DNA of 64,000 nucleotides. Source: Lentibacillus lipolyticus. Its GTDB lineage: Bacteria > Bacillota > Bacilli > Bacillales > Amphibacillaceae. Under the pieces are notes generated by a model, which did no database searches, was not told the origin of the DNA, and saw only the letters and a program-made list of their open reading frames with translations. Position 1 is the first letter of the stretch. Each line of letters begins with the position of its first letter. Where the stretch lies: NCBI GenBank assembly GCA_004145795.1, contig SEIO01000005.1:62001-126000 (forward strand), in the 5' to 3' direction. Positions 1-8,889 of this stretch are shown in pieces. The position numbers were made by a program, and so were the translations under genes.

Positions 1-294
1 ATGCTTACCGAGTTCACCGAGAAGTGACTGGAACTGATCATTTTTGACAACAAAGTCTGTTTCGCAATTCACTTCCAAGAGAACTGCTGTATTGTTGTCC
101 ACTTCAATGTGCGCAGCCCCTTCTGCCGCAATGCGGTCCGCTTTCTTAGCGGCTTTCGCCATTCCTTTTTCACGCAAGTGCTCCATTGCTTGATCGAGAT
201 CGCCGTCTGTTTCCTGGAGTGCTTTTTTGCAGTCCATCATTCCGGCACCTGTTTTTTCACGCAGTTCTTTAACCAGTTTTGCTGTTATTGCCAT
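1..294 (-). CDS. tsf: Elongation factor Ts (N-terminal part, cut by window edge)
   Basis: EF-Ts recycles EF-Tu by exchanging GDP for GTP during translation in the cytoplasm. Ninety-eight codons are visible, starting [20 protein letters not shown], with the helical UBA-like domain over about residues 1-50 and the conserved TDFV motif at residues 79-82 that contacts EF-Tu. Two in-frame ATGs lie 4 and 10 bases after AGGAGG; the second (at 294) matches the usual family start. It follows rpsB, the classical rpsB-tsf pair, with an intrinsic terminator or attenuator between the two. The rest of the gene lies outside the window. Confidence 0.97.
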   Translation of the reverse strand, partial: MAITAKLVKELREKTGAGMMDCKKALQETDGDLDQAMEHLREKGMAKAAKKADRIAAEGAAHIEVDNNTAVLLEVNCETDFVVKNDQFQSLLGELGKH

Positions 295-340
295 GGTCAT
301 AATTCCTCCTTCAGGTCTTGTTAAGTACTATACTTGCCTT

Positions 341-379
341 AAAAAAAGGTGATAAAAGGCACAAATCCCCTTATCACCT
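341..379 (-). terminator. Intrinsic terminator/attenuator between rpsB and tsf
   Basis: Read on the minus strand, a 9-bp stem AGGTGATAA/TTATCACCT (arms 371-379 and 347-355, extendable by G/C pairs) is followed directly by a run of seven T. It sits 13 bases after the rpsB stop and before the tsf ribosome-binding site. I infer that it lowers read-through from rpsB into tsf. Similar rpsB-tsf attenuation is known in other bacteria. Confidence 0.8.
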
Positions 380-392
380 GTCCTTTCACCTT

Positions 393-1157
393 TTACGCAT
401 TATCTGTTTCTGAATCTGACTCTGCTTCTCCGGCAGCAACTGGCTGTTCTTCCGCTTCTGGCTCTTCCGTTTCTTCCCCTTGTTTTACTTCAAGGACAGC
501 ATCTGCCATTTTGGAAGTCATCAGTTTAACAGCACGGATTGCGTCGTCGTTTGCCGGAATGACATAATCAATTTCATCCGGATCGCAATTGGTGTCAACC
601 ATGGCGATAATCGGAATGTTCAATTTATGTGCCTCGGCAATCGCAATCCGCTCTTTACGCGGATCAATAATGAACATGGCATCCGGCAGTTTATCCATCT
701 CTTTGATTCCGCCAAGGAACTTAACAAGGCGTTCCTTTTCTTTCAAGAGTTCAATAACCTCTTTTTTCGGAAGGACTTCAAATGTGCCGTCCTCTTCCAT
801 GCGTTCAATATCCTTCAGACGATTAATACGCTTGCGGATTGTCTGAAAGTTCGTCAGCGTGCCACCCAACCAGCGCTGATTTACATAAAACATACCAGAA
901 CGGGTAGCTTCATCCCTTACAGAATCCTGCGCCTGTTTTTTTGTACCAACGAAAAGGATGGAGCCGCCATTTGCAGCAAGATCCCGTACATAATTGTACG
1001 CTTCTTCCACCTTTTTCACGGTTTTTTGCAGGTCAATAATGTAAATGCCGTTACGTTCCGTGAAGATATATTTCTTCATTTTCGGATTCCAGCGGCGTGT
1101 CTGGTGACCAAAATGTACACCAGCTTCTAGTAGTTGCTTCATTGAAATTACGGACAT
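393..1157 (-). CDS. rpsB: 30S ribosomal protein S2
   Basis: S2 binds the head-body junction of the 30S subunit with S1 and is needed for translation initiation. The 254-residue product starts [20 protein letters not shown] and carries the family signatures [13 protein letters not shown] and WLGGTLTNF, followed by the [10 protein letters not shown] and [11 protein letters not shown] blocks. The last 30 or so residues form an acidic Glu-rich tail, common in Bacillaceae. The start is preceded by AGGAGG. It has its own promoter within the swrB stop region and a structured leader of about 200 bases. Confidence 0.98.
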   Translation of the reverse strand: MSVISMKQLLEAGVHFGHQTRRWNPKMKKYIFTERNGIYIIDLQKTVKKVEEAYNYVRDLAANGGSILFVGTKKQAQDSVRDEATRSGMFYVNQRWLGGTLTNFQTIRKRINRLKDIERMEEDGTFEVLPKKEVIELLKEKERLVKFLGGIKEMDKLPDAMFIIDPRKERIAIAEAHKLNIPIIAMVDTNCDPDEIDYVIPANDDAIRAVKLMTSKMADAVLEVKQGEETEEPEAEEQPVAAGEAESDSETDNA

Positions 1158-1252
1158 AAACGATTCCTCCTAATGGTTTTTCCTCCGCTTACGATCATCT
1201 TTGCATAAAGACCATTTCCGGGTGAACAGCCAATAGCCTTCCTTGTCCCCGC

Positions 1253-1276
1253 TGTGAAACGCAATCACGTTTCACA
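1253..1276 (-). promoter_or_regulatory. Perfect hairpin in the rpsB 5' leader
   Basis: A 9-bp perfect inverted repeat TGTGAAACG/CGTTTCACA with a 6-base loop lies about 95 bases upstream of the rpsB start, inside the transcribed leader. No T run follows, so it is unlikely to be a terminator. It may be part of an S2-binding autoregulatory leader (inference only). A second hairpin lies at 1320-1341, close to the predicted transcript start. Confidence 0.45.
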
Positions 1277-1319
1277 AATGGCACCAAATACGCAAATCAC
1301 CTAGCGTGTGTATTTCAGT

Positions 1320-1341
1320 GTGCTCACAAAAAAGTGAACAC
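1320..1341 (-). promoter_or_regulatory. Hairpin near the 5' end of the rpsB transcript
   Basis: The arms GTGTTCAC and GTGAGCAC (one G-U pair) enclose a loop of six T. It begins about 20 bases after the predicted -10 box of the rpsB promoter, so it would form the 5' end of the mRNA. This could stabilise the transcript or belong to a ribosomal-protein leader; the sequence alone cannot decide. Confidence 0.35.
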
Positions 1342-1359
1342 CGTTTTACACCAGAAATA

Positions 1360-1388
1360 AATATACCATAACAACGATAACCTATCAA
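1360..1388 (-). promoter_or_regulatory. Sigma-A promoter for rpsB
   Basis: TTGATA (1383-1388), a 17-base spacer and TATATT (1360-1365) are both 5/6 matches to the vegetative consensus. The -35 box overlaps the swrB stop codon (GCT TGA), so rpsB-tsf can be transcribed separately from the flagellar operon while still receiving read-through from it. Confidence 0.7.
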
Positions 1389-1831
1389 GCATTATTATGG
1401 GCATTGTTTTGTAATTTTATAATCAGTTCGGCCTCTGTTTTGCCACAATTTAATTTGCGTGCAATTGCGTCGGCAGTCCATCCCTCAGCATACAGATGCA
1501 GCACCCGTGCCTCCAGTGACATTTGTGGTTCAGCATCCATATGACCGGTCTTTGGAGCTTCAGCATTCGCTTGATGAACGTCCGATGCAGCCTTTGGTTC
1601 CTGACTGGTTTTCGATTTGAAGCCATCACCACCCTGGTTTAATTCGTTGTTCAAGGCAGCTTCAAGGTAACGATTCTCTTCCCGTATAGCTTCCAAATAA
1701 GCGGCGAGCTGCCTGTTAAGCCCGCTGTTATCTTCATGTTTTATTGATTGCAGCTGCTGCATCAAACGAAAAAGTATCGCAAATGTTACGATATGTGCAG
1801 CTAAACTTACAAATAAAAGAATAGAAATCAT
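1385..1831 (-). CDS. swrB: Swarming-motility protein SwrB (YlxL) homologue
   Basis: In B. subtilis SwrB promotes assembly or activation of the flagellar export apparatus and raises SigD-dependent expression. This 148-residue version has one N-terminal membrane segment (about residues 3-22), a long polar linker, and a C-terminal helix-turn-helix-like stretch (about 108-140, with RVLHLYAEGWTADAIARKLN). It is the last gene of the flagellar operon, 39 bases after sigD and just before rpsB, the position swrB has in B. subtilis. Sequence in the linker is not conserved enough for more. Confidence 0.8.
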   Translation of the reverse strand: MISILLFVSLAAHIVTFAILFRLMQQLQSIKHEDNSGLNRQLAAYLEAIREENRYLEAALNNELNQGGDGFKSKTSQEPKAASDVHQANAEAPKTGHMDAEPQMSLEARVLHLYAEGWTADAIARKLNCGKTEAELIIKLQNNAHNNA

Positions 1832-1870
1832 AGAATCCCTCTATTCATAAAATGGCATTTTTTCTTTTTG

Positions 1871-2659
1871 TCAATTATCCGCTGAAATTGCCTGCAGCTT
1901 CTGCAGTTCTTTACGTAATTTAAAAATAGCTTTCCGGTGAATTTGCGATATTCTGGAAGTTGTCAGTTCCAAGACTTGTCCAATTTCTGTAAAAGTTAAA
2001 TCTTTATGATAGAACAAGCTGACAACTAGTTGTTCTTTTTCAGTCAGCTGCCGAATGCTTTCTGCCAGTTCGTCTTTCAGTTCCGACTTGAGCATCCGTT
2101 CATCAGGCAGGATGGAAGAATCATCAGGTATTGTATAGCCAATCCCTTCCTTATGATCATAATGCTTATGGTTAGGTTTTTCCTCAATCGATAATACATT
2201 GGCCATCAGCAGGTCACGTGTTCGTTCCTCGACTTCTTCCGTTGTCATTTGCAGCTTGTCAGCAATCTCTTCAGCTGTTGGTTCGCGCTGATAGAGTTGT
2301 TCCAATTCCTGTGAGACTTGTTCAATCATTTTCGTTTTTTCTCTAATGGACCGGGGAAGCCAATCTTCTTTCCGAAGCCCGTCCATAATAGCACCACGAA
2401 TGCGAAATGACGCATATGTATCAAATTTGAGATTTCGGTCCTGCTGAAATTTATGCAATGCATCGTATAAACCCATCATTCCAAAACTGGTTAAGTCATC
2501 ATCATTAACATGACTAGGGAGGTTGCTGGATATCCTTTCCACATGAAAACGCACCAGATACATGTAATGTTCCATCAAACCATTTGCTGCCGTTTCATCG
2601 TGATGGTTCAACCAATTTGCCCACAATGTCTTTACGAGAGGAGATTTGTCCACTGTCAC
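1871..2659 (-). CDS. sigD: RNA polymerase sigma factor SigD (FliA/sigma-28 type)
   Basis: SigD directs transcription of late flagellar, motility and autolysin genes once the hook-basal body is complete. The 262-residue protein has region 2 near residues 50-100 (FGMMGLYDALHKF, DTYASFRIRGAIMDGLRKED) and a C-terminal region 4 helix-turn-helix (LTFTEIGQVLELTTSRISQI). The start is GTG, seven bases after GGGGGAG. It begins only 19 bases after flhG. The cheB, A, W, C and D genes that lie at this junction in B. subtilis are not here. Confidence 0.97.
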   Translation of the reverse strand: MTVDKSPLVKTLWANWLNHHDETAANGLMEHYMYLVRFHVERISSNLPSHVNDDDLTSFGMMGLYDALHKFQQDRNLKFDTYASFRIRGAIMDGLRKEDWLPRSIREKTKMIEQVSQELEQLYQREPTAEEIADKLQMTTEEVEERTRDLLMANVLSIEEKPNHKHYDHKEGIGYTIPDDSSILPDERMLKSELKDELAESIRQLTEKEQLVVSLFYHKDLTFTEIGQVLELTTSRISQIHRKAIFKLRKELQKLQAISADN

Positions 2660-2678
2660 TCGTTTGCTCCCCCTTTCA

Positions 2679-3545
2679 TCATTTACCCTCCATCATCAGC
2701 TGTTTTAATTTTTGCACAAATGAAGCTGGCGGTTGTTTAGGTGATTCTGCTGGCTCCGTTAAATAGTGGTCGGCCAGCTGCTTAACCGCTTTTGATACAG
2801 CCGCCTTTTCATCCAAGAGTATATAGGGAATCTGCCGAATAACAGCGTTGGAAACCGTCCGATCTTCCGGCAAGACCCCAAGTTTATAGACATCAACAGC
2901 CAGAAATTGCTTGACCACACGGTAAAAACGCTCCAGAGCCTGTTTTCCTCTTTTTACTGTTGACACACGATTCATGACAACGGAAACGGGCAGCCCGGGC
3001 CGGCTTGTTACGATATGTTTAATTATGCCATAGGCGTCGGTGATAGACGTCGGTTCCGGTGTCGTAACAACAAGACATTCATCACAGGCCGTAATTAAAG
3101 TGAGACTATCCGGTGTTACGCCTGCTCCCATGTCAAAAATAATATAATCATATAAATGAACGAGCTGGTCGTACTGCATAAAGAAATAGTCCTGTTTGTC
3201 GGCGTCCATTGTAAACAAATCATTCAGACCCGACCCGGCCGCAATATAGGCTAATCCCCGCGGACCCTTCTCGATAATCTCATGAATTGGCAAATCTTCT
3301 GCAAACATGTCTACGATTGTTTTGTCTGCACTCAATCCAAGCAAAATATCGATGTTCCCCATCCCGACATCAAGATCAAACAGCAGGACACGCTTCTCCC
3401 GTTTCAACAGTTCAAGTGAAAAGTTCAGAGCCAGATTCGATTTGCCGGCACCACCTTTGCCGCTTGTCACTGCGATTGTTTTTGCTTCTTTGGCATAGCT
3501 TGCTGAAGCTAATTTTCGCCGCAGTTGTTCCGCTTGATCACGCAT
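2679..3545 (-). CDS. flhG: FlhG (YlxH), MinD-like ATPase controlling flagellar number and position
   Basis: FlhG is a ParA/MinD-family ATPase that stimulates the FlhF GTPase and helps assemble the C-ring. The 288-residue protein begins with the short FlhF-activating segment (DQAEQLRRKL), followed by a deviant Walker A motif SGKGGAGKS at residues 28-36 and the MinD-type DLDVGMGNIDILLG switch region. The tail has an amphipathic, Lys-rich helix (SFVQKLKQLM). Its start overlaps the flhF end by 8 bases, so the two are translationally coupled, in keeping with their joint role. Confidence 0.95.
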   Translation of the reverse strand: MRDQAEQLRRKLASASYAKEAKTIAVTSGKGGAGKSNLALNFSLELLKREKRVLLFDLDVGMGNIDILLGLSADKTIVDMFAEDLPIHEIIEKGPRGLAYIAAGSGLNDLFTMDADKQDYFFMQYDQLVHLYDYIIFDMGAGVTPDSLTLITACDECLVVTTPEPTSITDAYGIIKHIVTSRPGLPVSVVMNRVSTVKRGKQALERFYRVVKQFLAVDVYKLGVLPEDRTVSNAVIRQIPYILLDEKAAVSKAVKQLADHYLTEPAESPKQPPASFVQKLKQLMMEGK

Positions 3546-4647
3546 CAGGAAAACCGCCCATGATATACTCGCTTATGTTTTTGGGAGACGGATCGATAAT
3601 GTCATCCGGAACATCCTGACCATTTGTAATAAACGCTATCCCCGTCGCTTTTTTCAGGGCAATGTTTAGCATGCTGCCAAATTGCTGTGTTTCATCTGCC
3701 TTTGTGAAGATGACTTCTTTTATTGGCAAATGAGCAAATTGATCATATATATCCATGATATCTGCCGGTTTAGCTGTAAGCGAAAGCACGAGAAACATCT
3801 CAGCAGTTTCTTGGTAACGAACTATCTGCTGCAATTCACGAACGTATTGGCCGTCTCGAAAGTTTCGGCCGGCTGTATCCACAAGAACCAGATCATAGTC
3901 GGCAAATTTTCGCAATGCTGCTTGATAATCACCTGCATTATAGGCAATCTCCAGTGGCACATTAAGGATATTCGCATATGTTTTCAGTTGATCAACCGCT
4001 GCTATTCGGTACGTATCAGCAGTAATGAGTGCAACTCGCTTCTTATATGTCAGCACACTGGATGCAGCTAGTTTTGCGATAGTCGTTGTCTTTCCGACAC
4101 CGGTCGGGCCAACAAACTGAATCACCTTGGCACTTGCTGTGATGCCGTCATAACTTACCATCCCGAGCCGCCTTTCTACTTCACGCTTTGTATCACGCAC
4201 AATTGCCTCATACTCAGGGGTAATTTCCGTTTTTCTATGTTTTTCCAAGACATGATCCATCACCTCTTTGGCCAGGTCAGCATCGGTCTCCTGTTCCAAC
4301 AAATGGTCATATACTTCCTGATAGTCAGTCGGATAATTTGCCTGTTGCATCGATTGTTCTTTGACCATTTTTTTCAGCTGTCTTATTTCGCTCATAACAG
4401 AATCCTCTGTTTTACGTTTTGCTGCCTCAGCTGGCCGTTTGACCGTCTTCTGCTTATGGTCTGATGCTGGTTCAGGCTGCGGATCAAGTGCTGCAACCAC
4501 TTCAATATTACGCTTTTTAAACAAACCGAGAAAACCGCCATTGACGATTTCTTTTGAGTTCAGGATAACCGCATCCGAGCCAAGTTCTTGTCTGACTTTT
4601 TTCATCGCTTCCGGCATGGTCGGTGCCACGTATTTTTTTACTTTCAT
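3538..4647 (-). CDS. flhF: FlhF, SRP-type GTPase placing the flagellum
   Basis: FlhF is the third SRP-family GTPase, beside Ffh and FtsY, and recruits the first flagellar parts to the membrane. The 369 residues comprise a basic B domain (about 1-80), an N domain (about 85-165), and a G domain with G1 [10 protein letters not shown] at 180-189 and the DTAGRN motif. Its start overlaps the flhA stop by 4 bases (ATGA). Its G domain is shorter and lacks an M domain, which separates it from ffh found elsewhere in the window. Confidence 0.95.
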   Translation of the reverse strand: MKVKKYVAPTMPEAMKKVRQELGSDAVILNSKEIVNGGFLGLFKKRNIEVVAALDPQPEPASDHKQKTVKRPAEAAKRKTEDSVMSEIRQLKKMVKEQSMQQANYPTDYQEVYDHLLEQETDADLAKEVMDHVLEKHRKTEITPEYEAIVRDTKREVERRLGMVSYDGITASAKVIQFVGPTGVGKTTTIAKLAASSVLTYKKRVALITADTYRIAAVDQLKTYANILNVPLEIAYNAGDYQAALRKFADYDLVLVDTAGRNFRDGQYVRELQQIVRYQETAEMFLVLSLTAKPADIMDIYDQFAHLPIKEVIFTKADETQQFGSMLNIALKKATGIAFITNGQDVPDDIIDPSPKNISEYIMGGFPDA

Positions 4648-6677
4648 GCAACATTCACCACCCCGATACTTTGTACATTGACATTGGGCTCCAGTTCATT
4701 ATACGACAATACGGCCACATGCGGGAGGAAACGTTCCAGCAGCTGTTTCAGATACATTCGGACGGCTGGAGAACATAATACAATTGGTGTTTCTTCCTGC
4801 AGTGCCAATTTTTCTGCTTCTTCGTGAATCGTGGTGACGATTGCTTCCTGTGATTGCGGGTCAAGTGCCAGATAGTTCCCAAATTCCGTTTGCTGTATGT
4901 TATCGGCAATCATTTTTTCAACCTTTCCAGCCACCGTGATTACATGTAACTGCATATCGTCACCGGCATATTGTTTTGTGATTTGTGAAGCGAGTGCCTG
5001 TCTGACATACTCCGCAAGCAAATCGGTGTCATTGGTCATCTTGGCAAAATCTGCAAGTGTTTCAAAAATAACCGGTAAATTCCGGATGGAAATATGCTCA
5101 CGAAGCAACTTTGCCAGCACCTTTTGCACATCACCGACAGACAATGGTTCAGGTGTCACTTCTTCAACCAGAATCGGATAGCTTTCATTCAAGTGGTCTA
5201 TTAATTGCTTTGTTTCTTGGCGGCCAAGCAATGAATGTGCGTGCTGTTTAATGACTTCTGTTATATGGGTGGATACGACCGATGGAGGATCGACTACGGT
5301 AAAGCCTGCTAATTCTGCCTCATCTTTATCTTCTTCATTAATCCATTTAGCCGGCAGCCCGAAAGCAGGCTCATTCGTATCAATACCTTCAAGCGGTGCT
5401 TCATTCATTTCCGGTCCCATCGCCAAGTAATGGTCAAGCAAAATTTCTCCCGAAGCAGTTTCCTCTCCTTTTATTTTCAAACGGTACGCATTCGGCTCCA
5501 GCTGAATATTGTCACGTACCCGTACCACCGGCACCACAATACCAAGTTCGATGGCCAGCTGCCGTCGGATCATGACAACACGATCAAGCAAATCACCACC
5601 CTGGTCAGTATCAACCAGTGGTATTAGCGCATAGCCGAATTCAAACTCGATCGGATCCATATTCAATAGACTGATCACATTTTCAGGTGACTTCATGGAT
5701 GACGATTCTGTCTCTTCTTGCTCTTCTATATCAGGTTCTTCTGTTTCGTTCGCCTGGTGTAGCAATGCATAACCTCCCAAGGCCAGAAAGGCTGCTATAA
5801 CCGTCGTCAGCAGGAAGTTAATCGGTGTCAGCCCAAGCAGGAAAATAGTTCCTGCCGCAATGAACAACAGGTTAGGATATTGCAGGAGCTGACCAGTCAC
5901 ATCGCTGCCGAGGTTTCCTTCTGTCGTTGTCTTGGTAACGACAATACCCGTGGCAGTGGCAATCAACAGGGCCGGTATCTGACTGACCAGGCCGTCCCCG
6001 ACAGTCAGCCGCATATAGGTATTTACCGCTTCCATGAACGTGAAGTCCATCTGGACCATACCGATAATCAGACCAAATATAATATTAATTAAAACAATGA
6101 TAATACCAGCGATGGCGTCCCCTTTCACAAATTTACTGGCACCATCCATCGCCCCGTGGAAATCAGCTTCGTTTTCCACTTTTTCCCTGCGTTCCTTTGC
6201 CTGCTGCTCGGAAATAAGTCCGGCATTCAAATCAGCATCAATACTCATCTGTTTCCCCGGCATCGCATCCAAGGTGAACCGGGCAGCCACTTCCGACACT
6301 CGCTCAGCACCTTTTGTGATGACTAAAAATTGAATAATTACTAAAATAACAAACACAACAAAGCCAACCAGTGGACTGTTTCCGATGACAAACGAACCAA
6401 ATGTATCAATGACCCCGCCAGCATTAGCTTCGGACAGGATAGATCTGGTAGTGGAAACGTTTAATCCAAGCCGGAACAGTGTTAATAGCAGTAAGAGGGA
6501 TGGGAATATGGAAAATTGCAATGCTTCCTGCGTGTTCATGGATACCAGAATAACGATAAGTGCCAGTGATATGTTGCACAGTATAAAAATACTCAAAAGC
6601 CAGCCCGGCAATGGAATAACGAGCATAATAATAATCAGTATAACGCCAAGCAATACGGATAAATCACGTGGTTTCAT
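4644..6677 (-). CDS. flhA: Flagellar export gate protein FlhA
   Basis: FlhA is the nonameric channel and chaperone-docking ring of the flagellar type III export apparatus. The first 310 or so residues hold eight predicted membrane segments with the FHIPEP-family core (TRFLLLLTLFRLGLN-like stretch, then ARFTLDAMPGKQMSID and GAMDGASKFVKGDAIAG). Residues from about 330 to 677 are the cytosolic domain. The 677-residue length is as in B. subtilis. It lies between flhB and flhF in the conserved order. Confidence 0.98.
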   Translation of the reverse strand: MKPRDLSVLLGVILIIIMLVIPLPGWLLSIFILCNISLALIVILVSMNTQEALQFSIFPSLLLLLTLFRLGLNVSTTRSILSEANAGGVIDTFGSFVIGNSPLVGFVVFVILVIIQFLVITKGAERVSEVAARFTLDAMPGKQMSIDADLNAGLISEQQAKERREKVENEADFHGAMDGASKFVKGDAIAGIIIVLINIIFGLIIGMVQMDFTFMEAVNTYMRLTVGDGLVSQIPALLIATATGIVVTKTTTEGNLGSDVTGQLLQYPNLLFIAAGTIFLLGLTPINFLLTTVIAAFLALGGYALLHQANETEEPDIEEQEETESSSMKSPENVISLLNMDPIEFEFGYALIPLVDTDQGGDLLDRVVMIRRQLAIELGIVVPVVRVRDNIQLEPNAYRLKIKGEETASGEILLDHYLAMGPEMNEAPLEGIDTNEPAFGLPAKWINEEDKDEAELAGFTVVDPPSVVSTHITEVIKQHAHSLLGRQETKQLIDHLNESYPILVEEVTPEPLSVGDVQKVLAKLLREHISIRNLPVIFETLADFAKMTNDTDLLAEYVRQALASQITKQYAGDDMQLHVITVAGKVEKMIADNIQQTEFGNYLALDPQSQEAIVTTIHEEAEKLALQEETPIVLCSPAVRMYLKQLLERFLPHVAVLSYNELEPNVNVQSIGVVNVA

Positions 6678-6700
6678 GAACAGTTACTCCCCCTCATGCC

Positions 6701-7786
6701 TTAAACTTTCTTCTCCAACCTGTAAACATAAGCCAATATTTCAGCAACAGCCTTATAAAATTCTTCCGGTATTACCTCATCTATTTCCACCGCATCATAC
6801 AATGATCTTGCCAATGGCCGGTTTTCAACGGTCATGACCTTGTGCTCCTTTGCCACCTCTTTTATTTTCAGGGCGATATAGTCCGTTCCTTTCGCTACAA
6901 TATATGGTGCGGAAGCTTTTGCTTCGTCGTATTTGACAGCAATAGCATAATGCGTCGGGTTTGTGATAACCACATCCGCCGATGGCACTTCGCTCATCAT
7001 CCGCTGTGTCGCCATATCACGCTGCCGTTCTTTCATTTTGGATTTAATCTGTGGGTCGCCTTCCATGTTTTTGTGTTCATCTTTAACATCTTTTTTGGAC
7101 ATTTTTATATTTTTCTCAAAGTCATATTTCTGGTACGTATAGTCTAAAACCGAAAGAAGCAGCAGTGCTATCGCAGCAGCAATGCCCATTGTAATGGTGA
7201 TTTCGCCGAAAAACCCTATTGCATGCTCAGCGGTCTTAAATGCAAGCATCATCATGTCATCTTTATATATCCAAATAACGAAAAAGGTAATGGCACCGAT
7301 AAACACTATTTTCAGAAGCGATTTTACCAGCTCGACCAATGCTCTGGCCGAAAAAACTTTCTTCGCACCTTGGATTGGATCAATCTTTTTCAGATCCATT
7401 TTCAGCGGGTCGGTTGTGAACAGAAATCCAATCTGGGTAAAATTGGAAGCCAGTCCAGCAACGATTGCAATCGCCATCACCGGGGTCAGGATTTTAGCCA
7501 TTTCAATCAATGATTCCACGAGCACCTGATTGACTGAATCGACCGTCACCCCCCAGTGGATATATTCGGTGAACGAATGCCGAAAAAGTGCCGTCAAATG
7601 GTTCTTCATAAAACTTCCGGATACAAATAACATGACAAAACATAAAAACAGAAGCATCGCTGTATTGATATCCTGGCTTTTAGCTACTTTACCTTTTTTC
7701 CGTTCATCCTGGCGCTTTTTCGGGGTGGCTTTTTCTGTTTTCTCTTCTGAGCCTGCAAAAAATTGCAAATCTAAACGCAATGGCAT
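6701..7786 (-). CDS. flhB: Flagellar export switch protein FlhB
   Basis: FlhB switches export from rod/hook to filament substrates after self-cleavage. The 361-residue protein has an N-terminal basic segment (KTEKATPKKRQDERKKG), four membrane segments to about residue 215, and the autocleavage motif NPTH at 276-279. The tail has the usual PEEFYKAVAEILAYVY motif. I chose ATG at 7786, six bases after GGGGGTG and two bases after the fliR stop; a GTG further upstream overlaps fliR. Compare the free-standing FlhB tail encoded at 33727-33999. Confidence 0.97.
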   Translation of the reverse strand: MPLRLDLQFFAGSEEKTEKATPKKRQDERKKGKVAKSQDINTAMLLFLCFVMLFVSGSFMKNHLTALFRHSFTEYIHWGVTVDSVNQVLVESLIEMAKILTPVMAIAIVAGLASNFTQIGFLFTTDPLKMDLKKIDPIQGAKKVFSARALVELVKSLLKIVFIGAITFFVIWIYKDDMMMLAFKTAEHAIGFFGEITITMGIAAAIALLLLSVLDYTYQKYDFEKNIKMSKKDVKDEHKNMEGDPQIKSKMKERQRDMATQRMMSEVPSADVVITNPTHYAIAVKYDEAKASAPYIVAKGTDYIALKIKEVAKEHKVMTVENRPLARSLYDAVEIDEVIPEEFYKAVAEILAYVYRLEKKV

Positions 7787-7787
7787 A

Positions 7788-8567
7788 TTAAGCACCCCCG
7801 AACAGTTGCATTAAATCGCGCATGGCAGTAAACATGGTCCCGAACAGTTTTTCAACCAGCGTAATATACAACGCAAGAAAAATAAAAATAACGACCAAAC
7901 TTACGAAAATCTTCAGTGGCAAACCAACCACAAACACGTTCAGCTGCGGCACAGTTCTAGCAATAATGCCAAGAGCGACGTCGACTAAAAATAAGCAGCC
8001 GACAATGGGGATAGCCATTTGAAATGCAATCAAAAACATTTGGTTAAATGTTGTGATGACAAACTCTGCCATAGTTTCTGCTTGGATGGCGACGAATTCT
8101 TCAACCGGAATTAATTGATAACTATAATAGATTCCGTCTATTAACAAATGGTGACCATTGACCGATAATAGAAATAACAGAGCAAAAATATATAAATATT
8201 GTCCTGTGAGCGGACTCTGGGCACCTGTCTGCGGGTCGATGACATTCGCAATCGCAAAGCCCATCTGAAAATCTATGAAACCGCCGGCGATCTGGACAGA
8301 TGACAATATGATATAGGCAAGCAGGCCAATCAGCAGGCCGACAACTATTTCTTTCATGAGCAGAATAATATAATCCCCGTTAATCGGAACCGATGAAGCA
8401 TCCACTGTATAATACATGATCAATGCCAGAAAAAATGTAAAGCCTATTTTGAACGGTGTCGGGATTGTCCGGTACGAAAACAGCGGAAGCACGGTAAAAA
8501 AGGCCGCAAGCCGCACAAAAATCAGCAGAAAGACAGGGATAGCAGCTATATTAATCAAATCGTCCAT
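7788..8567 (-). CDS. fliR: Flagellar export gate protein FliR
   Basis: FliR forms the helical FliPQR export gate at the centre of the MS ring. The 259 residues are almost wholly hydrophobic, with about six membrane segments and the family block GGFIDFQMGFAIANVIDPQTG-like (shown here in part as FQMGFAIANV, IDPQTG). It sits directly after fliQ (3 bases) and before flhB (1 base), a compact fliP-Q-R-flhB-flhA export module. Confidence 0.97.
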   Translation of the reverse strand: MDDLINIAAIPVFLLIFVRLAAFFTVLPLFSYRTIPTPFKIGFTFFLALIMYYTVDASSVPINGDYIILLMKEIVVGLLIGLLAYIILSSVQIAGGFIDFQMGFAIANVIDPQTGAQSPLTGQYLYIFALLFLLSVNGHHLLIDGIYYSYQLIPVEEFVAIQAETMAEFVITTFNQMFLIAFQMAIPIVGCLFLVDVALGIIARTVPQLNVFVVGLPLKIFVSLVVIFIFLALYITLVEKLFGTMFTAMRDLMQLFGGA

Positions 8568-8570
8568 CGG

Positions 8571-8840
8571 CTATCCCGTAAACTGATTGAGGTTTTGGTA
8601 TAAGTCAACGGTAAACTCAACCATTTGTGTGAGCATCCACGGACCGAAAAAGACAATTCCAACCAGGACGGCGATAATTTTAGGAATAAATGCCAATGTT
8701 TGCTCCTGAATCTGTGTTGTTGCCTGAAAAATACTGACTAAAAGCCCGACCGCCAATGCCAATAAAAGGATTGGTCCAGAAATAAGCAAAATAATATAGA
8801 CGCCTCTTTCGGCGATTGATAAAACAAACTCACTGTTCAC
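8571..8840 (-). CDS. fliQ: Flagellar export gate protein FliQ
   Basis: FliQ is the small two-helix subunit of the export gate. The 89-residue product has two membrane hairpin helices and the conserved block FQATTQIQEQTLAFIPKI. The start is GTG (8838-8840), seven bases after a GGTG Shine-Dalgarno core; no ATG is available nearby. Length and position between fliP and fliR are standard. Confidence 0.96.
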   Translation of the reverse strand: MNSEFVLSIAERGVYIILLISGPILLLALAVGLLVSIFQATTQIQEQTLAFIPKIIAVLVGIVFFGPWMLTQMVEFTVDLYQNLNQFTG

Positions 8841-8889
8841 CTGATAACACCAGCCTTTAAGTGTGGGTTCAAAAAGGGGGACAACCTCT

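Noticed and set aside
480-1130. Long plus-strand open frame opposite rpsB (216 residues)
   Set aside because: It is the shadow of the ribosomal gene: no ribosome site, Cys/Phe-rich unnatural composition, and rpsB is certain.
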